This document shows positions 14,639-16,779 of a stretch of 16,779 bases of DNA, piece by piece. The translations under genes and the position numbers were made by a program. Numbering within the stretch: position 1 is the stretch's first letter; every line of letters starts with the position of its first letter. The DNA comes from Lachnospiraceae bacterium UBA3772 (GTDB lineage Bacteria > Bacillota > Clostridia > Lachnospirales > Lachnospiraceae): NCBI GenBank assembly GCA_002371025.1, contig DFFQ01000029.1, forward strand, positions 1 to 16,779. The letters run 5' to 3'. The notes under the pieces are model-generated. The model was not told the DNA's origin, did no database searches, and saw only the letters and a list, made by a program, of their open reading frames with translations.

Positions 14639-14740
14639 TAGTGGACGCGATGTAAAAATCCTGAAACCAAAGAAAATTAAACTTAGTTTTAAATACAGCA
14701 TATATAAACATCAATTTAGACATCAACAGGAGACTAACAG

Positions 14741-16057
14741 ATGAAAGAACCCAAAACCTTAAAACAACTTGCGATACCTATCACTCTGGAAACTTTATGC
14801 TATATGCTGGCCGGTATGATAGACACCCTTATGCTTTCCTCTGTTGGAGATGAAGCCGTTGGTGCTGTCGGAACAGCAAACACATATATCAGCATGTTTG
14901 TTATCATGTTTTCTATTATAAGTAATGGCGCTGTTGCGGTTATGACTCAGTATATCGGCGCCAAAAAAGAAGGCGTTGCCTACCAGGCACGTAACTTAGG
15001 CCTTATTTTCAATGGCTCTGTCGGAATACTCCTCGGCTTTATCCTTTACTACTTTGCCGGAAACATACTTAATTCAGTAGGTATCGCCCCAAACCTTTCA
15101 AATTACGCCGTTACCTATATGAAGATTGTTGGTGGAAGCTGCATCCTTAATGCCCTTATACCAATATTTTCAAGTTATTTAAGAGCTTTCGGACACACAA
15201 AAGGTCCTCTTATCGCAACCATTATCGGAAATGTTGTTAATCTCATTTTTAATTCCATTTCCCTTTATATTTTAAAATGGGGCGTTGCCGGTGTTGCCTG
15301 TGCCACCGTCCTTTCCCGTGTTGTAAACCTTGCAATTGTTATGATCCTTGGCAAAATGATAATCCATGCAAAAGAAGATCCTAACCGCGAGAAGAAGCGT
15401 CATATATTTAATATGATACTTAAAGTCGGCCTTCCATCTGCTCTAGAGACAATGGCTTATAATATCGCGATGACATTTATCATCAGCTTCCTCAATAAAA
15501 TGGATAACACTGGTTTCTACGTTACTTCCAGATCCTACGCTACTCAGATAGCTAATTTCTCCTTCTGTTTTGGCGCAGCCTTAGCTCAGGCAAATGCCAT
15601 CCAAACCGGCTGGAGACTTGGAGCTGGGGACTATGACAAATGCGACAGAGGTACAAGAAAAGCAGCACTAGTGGGAGCTGTATGTGCTTCAGTATTTGAA
15701 GGAGTTATCGCTCTTAGCGCCCCTCTTTATATGCCTCTTTTTACCAACGATCCAAAAATGGCTTTAATAGTTCAGCAGATTCTTTTTGTTGATATAATAT
15801 TAGAATTTGGCCGTGTAACAAATCTTGTTTATGGTCAGGCTCTTAAGACCAGTGGAGATGGATTATTTACATTGATCATTGCCGTAATCTTCATGTATCT
15901 TTGCGCTGTAGGAGGAACCTACCTTCTAGGTATCAGATTAGGCCTCTTCGTTGTGGGAGCACATATAGCTGCCGCAAGTGATGAGATTGTCCGTGCGATC
16001 TGCATGGGACTAAGATGGAGACAGGGAAAGTGGAGGAAGAAGGGACTGATAAAATAG
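14741..16057 (+). CDS. MATE family multidrug/sodium exporter
   Basis: 438 residues with about 12 TM helices in two six-helix halves, the usual MATE size. The N-terminus (LAIPITLETLCYMLAGMIDT, then LMLSSVGDEAVGAVG) is the standard MATE opening, and the second half restarts at LKVGLPSALETMAYNIAMTF (about 226-245). Such proteins expel cationic drugs or metabolites in exchange for Na+ or H+; the substrate is not predictable. The ATG at 14741 has AGGAG eight bases upstream. It is the only plus-strand gene here and diverges from amt across a 400-bp region. It converges on the second ABC ATPase gene with the palindromic element between them. Confidence 0.93.
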   Translation: MKEPKTLKQLAIPITLETLCYMLAGMIDTLMLSSVGDEAVGAVGTANTYISMFVIMFSIISNGAVAVMTQYIGAKKEGVAYQARNLGLIFNGSVGILLGFILYYFAGNILNSVGIAPNLSNYAVTYMKIVGGSCILNALIPIFSSYLRAFGHTKGPLIATIIGNVVNLIFNSISLYILKWGVAGVACATVLSRVVNLAIVMILGKMIIHAKEDPNREKKRHIFNMILKVGLPSALETMAYNIAMTFIISFLNKMDNTGFYVTSRSYATQIANFSFCFGAALAQANAIQTGWRLGAGDYDKCDRGTRKAALVGAVCASVFEGVIALSAPLYMPLFTNDPKMALIVQQILFVDIILEFGRVTNLVYGQALKTSGDGLFTLIIAVIFMYLCAVGGTYLLGIRLGLFVVGAHIAAASDEIVRAICMGLRWRQGKWRKKGLIK

Positions 16058-16062
16058 AATAA

Positions 16063-16164
16063 CGGACGCCAAAATATAATGGACGCTCAGAGCAATACCT
16101 CCAGCGGGCTAAAACATGCCCTTTGGAGGTATTCTCTTCGCGTCCTTTATTATATTTTGGCTGG
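16063..16164. repeat. Palindromic element, copy 2 (inverted relative to copy 1)
   Basis: About 102 bp, starting 5 bp after the MATE stop. Its reverse complement aligns with copy 1 (32-131) along its full length, with the same loop and core but with paired changes in both arms: ACAT/ATGT becomes ACGC/GCGT and ATCCC/GGGAT becomes ATACC/GGTAT, with further matched changes. The next gene to the right is the second ABC ATPase, ending 52 bp away, as with copy 1. It may act as a bidirectional terminator between convergent genes, but its T-runs are short. Confidence 0.85.
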
Positions 16165-16216
16165 GTATTGCCAAATTTATGATACAGACTCTATATTTTT
16201 GCGAGTGATGGCCACT

Positions 16217-16779
16217 TTATTCTACAAGTTTTCCATCTTTTAATCTTATTATTCTTTCGCAGTATGATGCCACATGTTCATCATGGGTTACTATTATTAT
16301 GGTTTTTCCTTCTTTATTCAGCTTTGTAAATATTTCCATGATATTTTCTCCGTTAGCTGAATCAAGGGCACCTGTTGGCTCATCTGCAAGTATCAGCGGT
16401 ACATCTGCAGCTATTGCTCTTGCTACTGCGCATCTTTGTTTTTCACCACCAGATAGTTTCGCAGGTCTTTTATTTTTAAGCTTCTCTATTCCAAGAGAAG
16501 TAAGGACTTCCATAGCCTTCCTTCTTCTCTCTTTTTTAGGAACATTTCTTATTAAGAGCGGCAGTTCAACATTTTCAATAACTGTATATTTATCCATAAG
16601 AGCAAATTGCTGAAATACAAATGCCACATGCTCTTTTCTAAATTTATTAAGCTTAGAAGTATTAAGGGCACTTACTTCAATGTCATCATATTTATAGGTC
16701 CCTTTTGTTGCTGTATCCATGGCTCCGATTATATTAAGAAGTGTACTCTTTCCAGAGCCTGAAGGTCCCATAAGAGCTG
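16217..16779 (-). CDS. ABC transporter ATP-binding protein, copy 2 (cut by the window edge)
   Basis: The reading frame continues beyond 16779, so the N-terminus (about 33 residues by comparison with copy 1) is missing from the window; the ATG of MGPSGSGK is internal. Visible are Walker A GPSGSGKST, FVFQQ, LSGGEKQR, LADEPTGALD and IVTHDEH. Compared with the ATPase at 194-856, 4 of the 184 compared residues differ (S/T, N/D, L/I and the last D/E), and silent base changes are also few. Like copy 1 it has a palindromic element downstream. It probably serves a second FtsX permease and secreted peptide outside the window. Confidence 0.92.
   Translation of the reverse strand, partial: ALMGPSGSGKSTLLNIIGAMDTATKGTYKYDDIEVSALNTSKLNKFRKEHVAFVFQQFALMDKYTVIENVELPLLIRNVPKKERRRKAMEVLTSLGIEKLKNKRPAKLSGGEKQRCAVARAIAADVPLILADEPTGALDSANGENIMEIFTKLNKEGKTIIIVTHDEHVASYCERIIRLKDGKLVE

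Larger units (their letters stand above)
14341..14740. other. Divergent 400-bp regulatory region between amt and the MATE gene
   Basis: It holds no gene that I can support. On the amt side lie a terminator with an overlapping alternative stem (14413-14462), a second hexaloop stem (14477-14496) and an 18-bp palindrome (14511-14555). An extended -10 TGATAAAAT on the minus strand (14590-14582), without a clear -35, could start the amt leader. On the MATE side there is a possible promoter at 14611-14638 and the ribosome site AGGAG at 14728-14732. Confidence 0.6.

Overview
The window looks like a low-GC Gram-positive chromosome, most likely a Clostridia/Lachnospiraceae-type organism (Butyrivibrio or Roseburia-like; an inference). 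The reasons are AGGAGG-type ribosome sites on nearly every gene, an AT-rich base composition, an ammonium transporter fused to a PII protein, Rho-independent terminators, and Firmicutes-type ABC/FtsX peptide modules. All genes but one (the MATE exporter) lie on the minus strand.

Left region (1-4348). A three-gene minus-strand module reads from right to left: a short secreted protein (3300-3689), an 804-residue FtsX-like permease and a 220-residue ABC ATPase. This gene order resembles the lactococcin-972-type bacteriocin/ABC modules, but the secreted protein is not one I recognise. A near-consensus promoter (3983-4011) lies about 300 nt upstream of the secreted protein, and the leader between them has hairpins and one doubtful small frame. 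Further upstream is an AT-rich stretch with direct and inverted repeats (4149-4233). Downstream of the ATPase is a 100-bp palindromic element (32-131).

Central region (4349-11947). Seven tightly packed minus-strand genes form a MoxR/Bat-type operon: MoxR AAA+ ATPase, DUF58 protein, one-pass membrane protein, a membrane protein with two von Willebrand A domains, a membrane-anchored TPR protein with an acidic/lysine repeat tail, a lipoprotein, and an ArsB/NhaD-type (SLC13-like) ion permease. The first six overlap by 4-10 bp. A strong terminator closes the run at 4338-4398. The first five gene types are those expected of an ATPase/VWA membrane complex of still unclear function. The lipoprotein and permease are accessory parts specific to this context.

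Nitrogen and regulator region (12013-14740). This holds a bare AraC-type DNA-binding protein and an Amt ammonium channel with a C-terminal PII domain. The PII T-loop lacks the usual modifiable tyrosine. The amt leader carries an intrinsic terminator and a mutually exclusive stem with a six-base loop, which suggests transcription attenuation, possibly ANTAR-type. A 44-bp block (37/44 identical) occurs upstream of both the araC-like gene and amt in the same orientation, so the two may share control.

Right region (14741-16779). A plus-strand MATE exporter is followed by a second copy of the palindromic element, inverted relative to the first. Next comes a second ABC ATPase gene, cut by the window edge, that differs from the first copy at only 4 of the 184 compared residues. 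The two palindromic copies differ by paired compensatory changes, which points to a conserved stem. A second secreted-peptide/permease module may lie just beyond the right edge.
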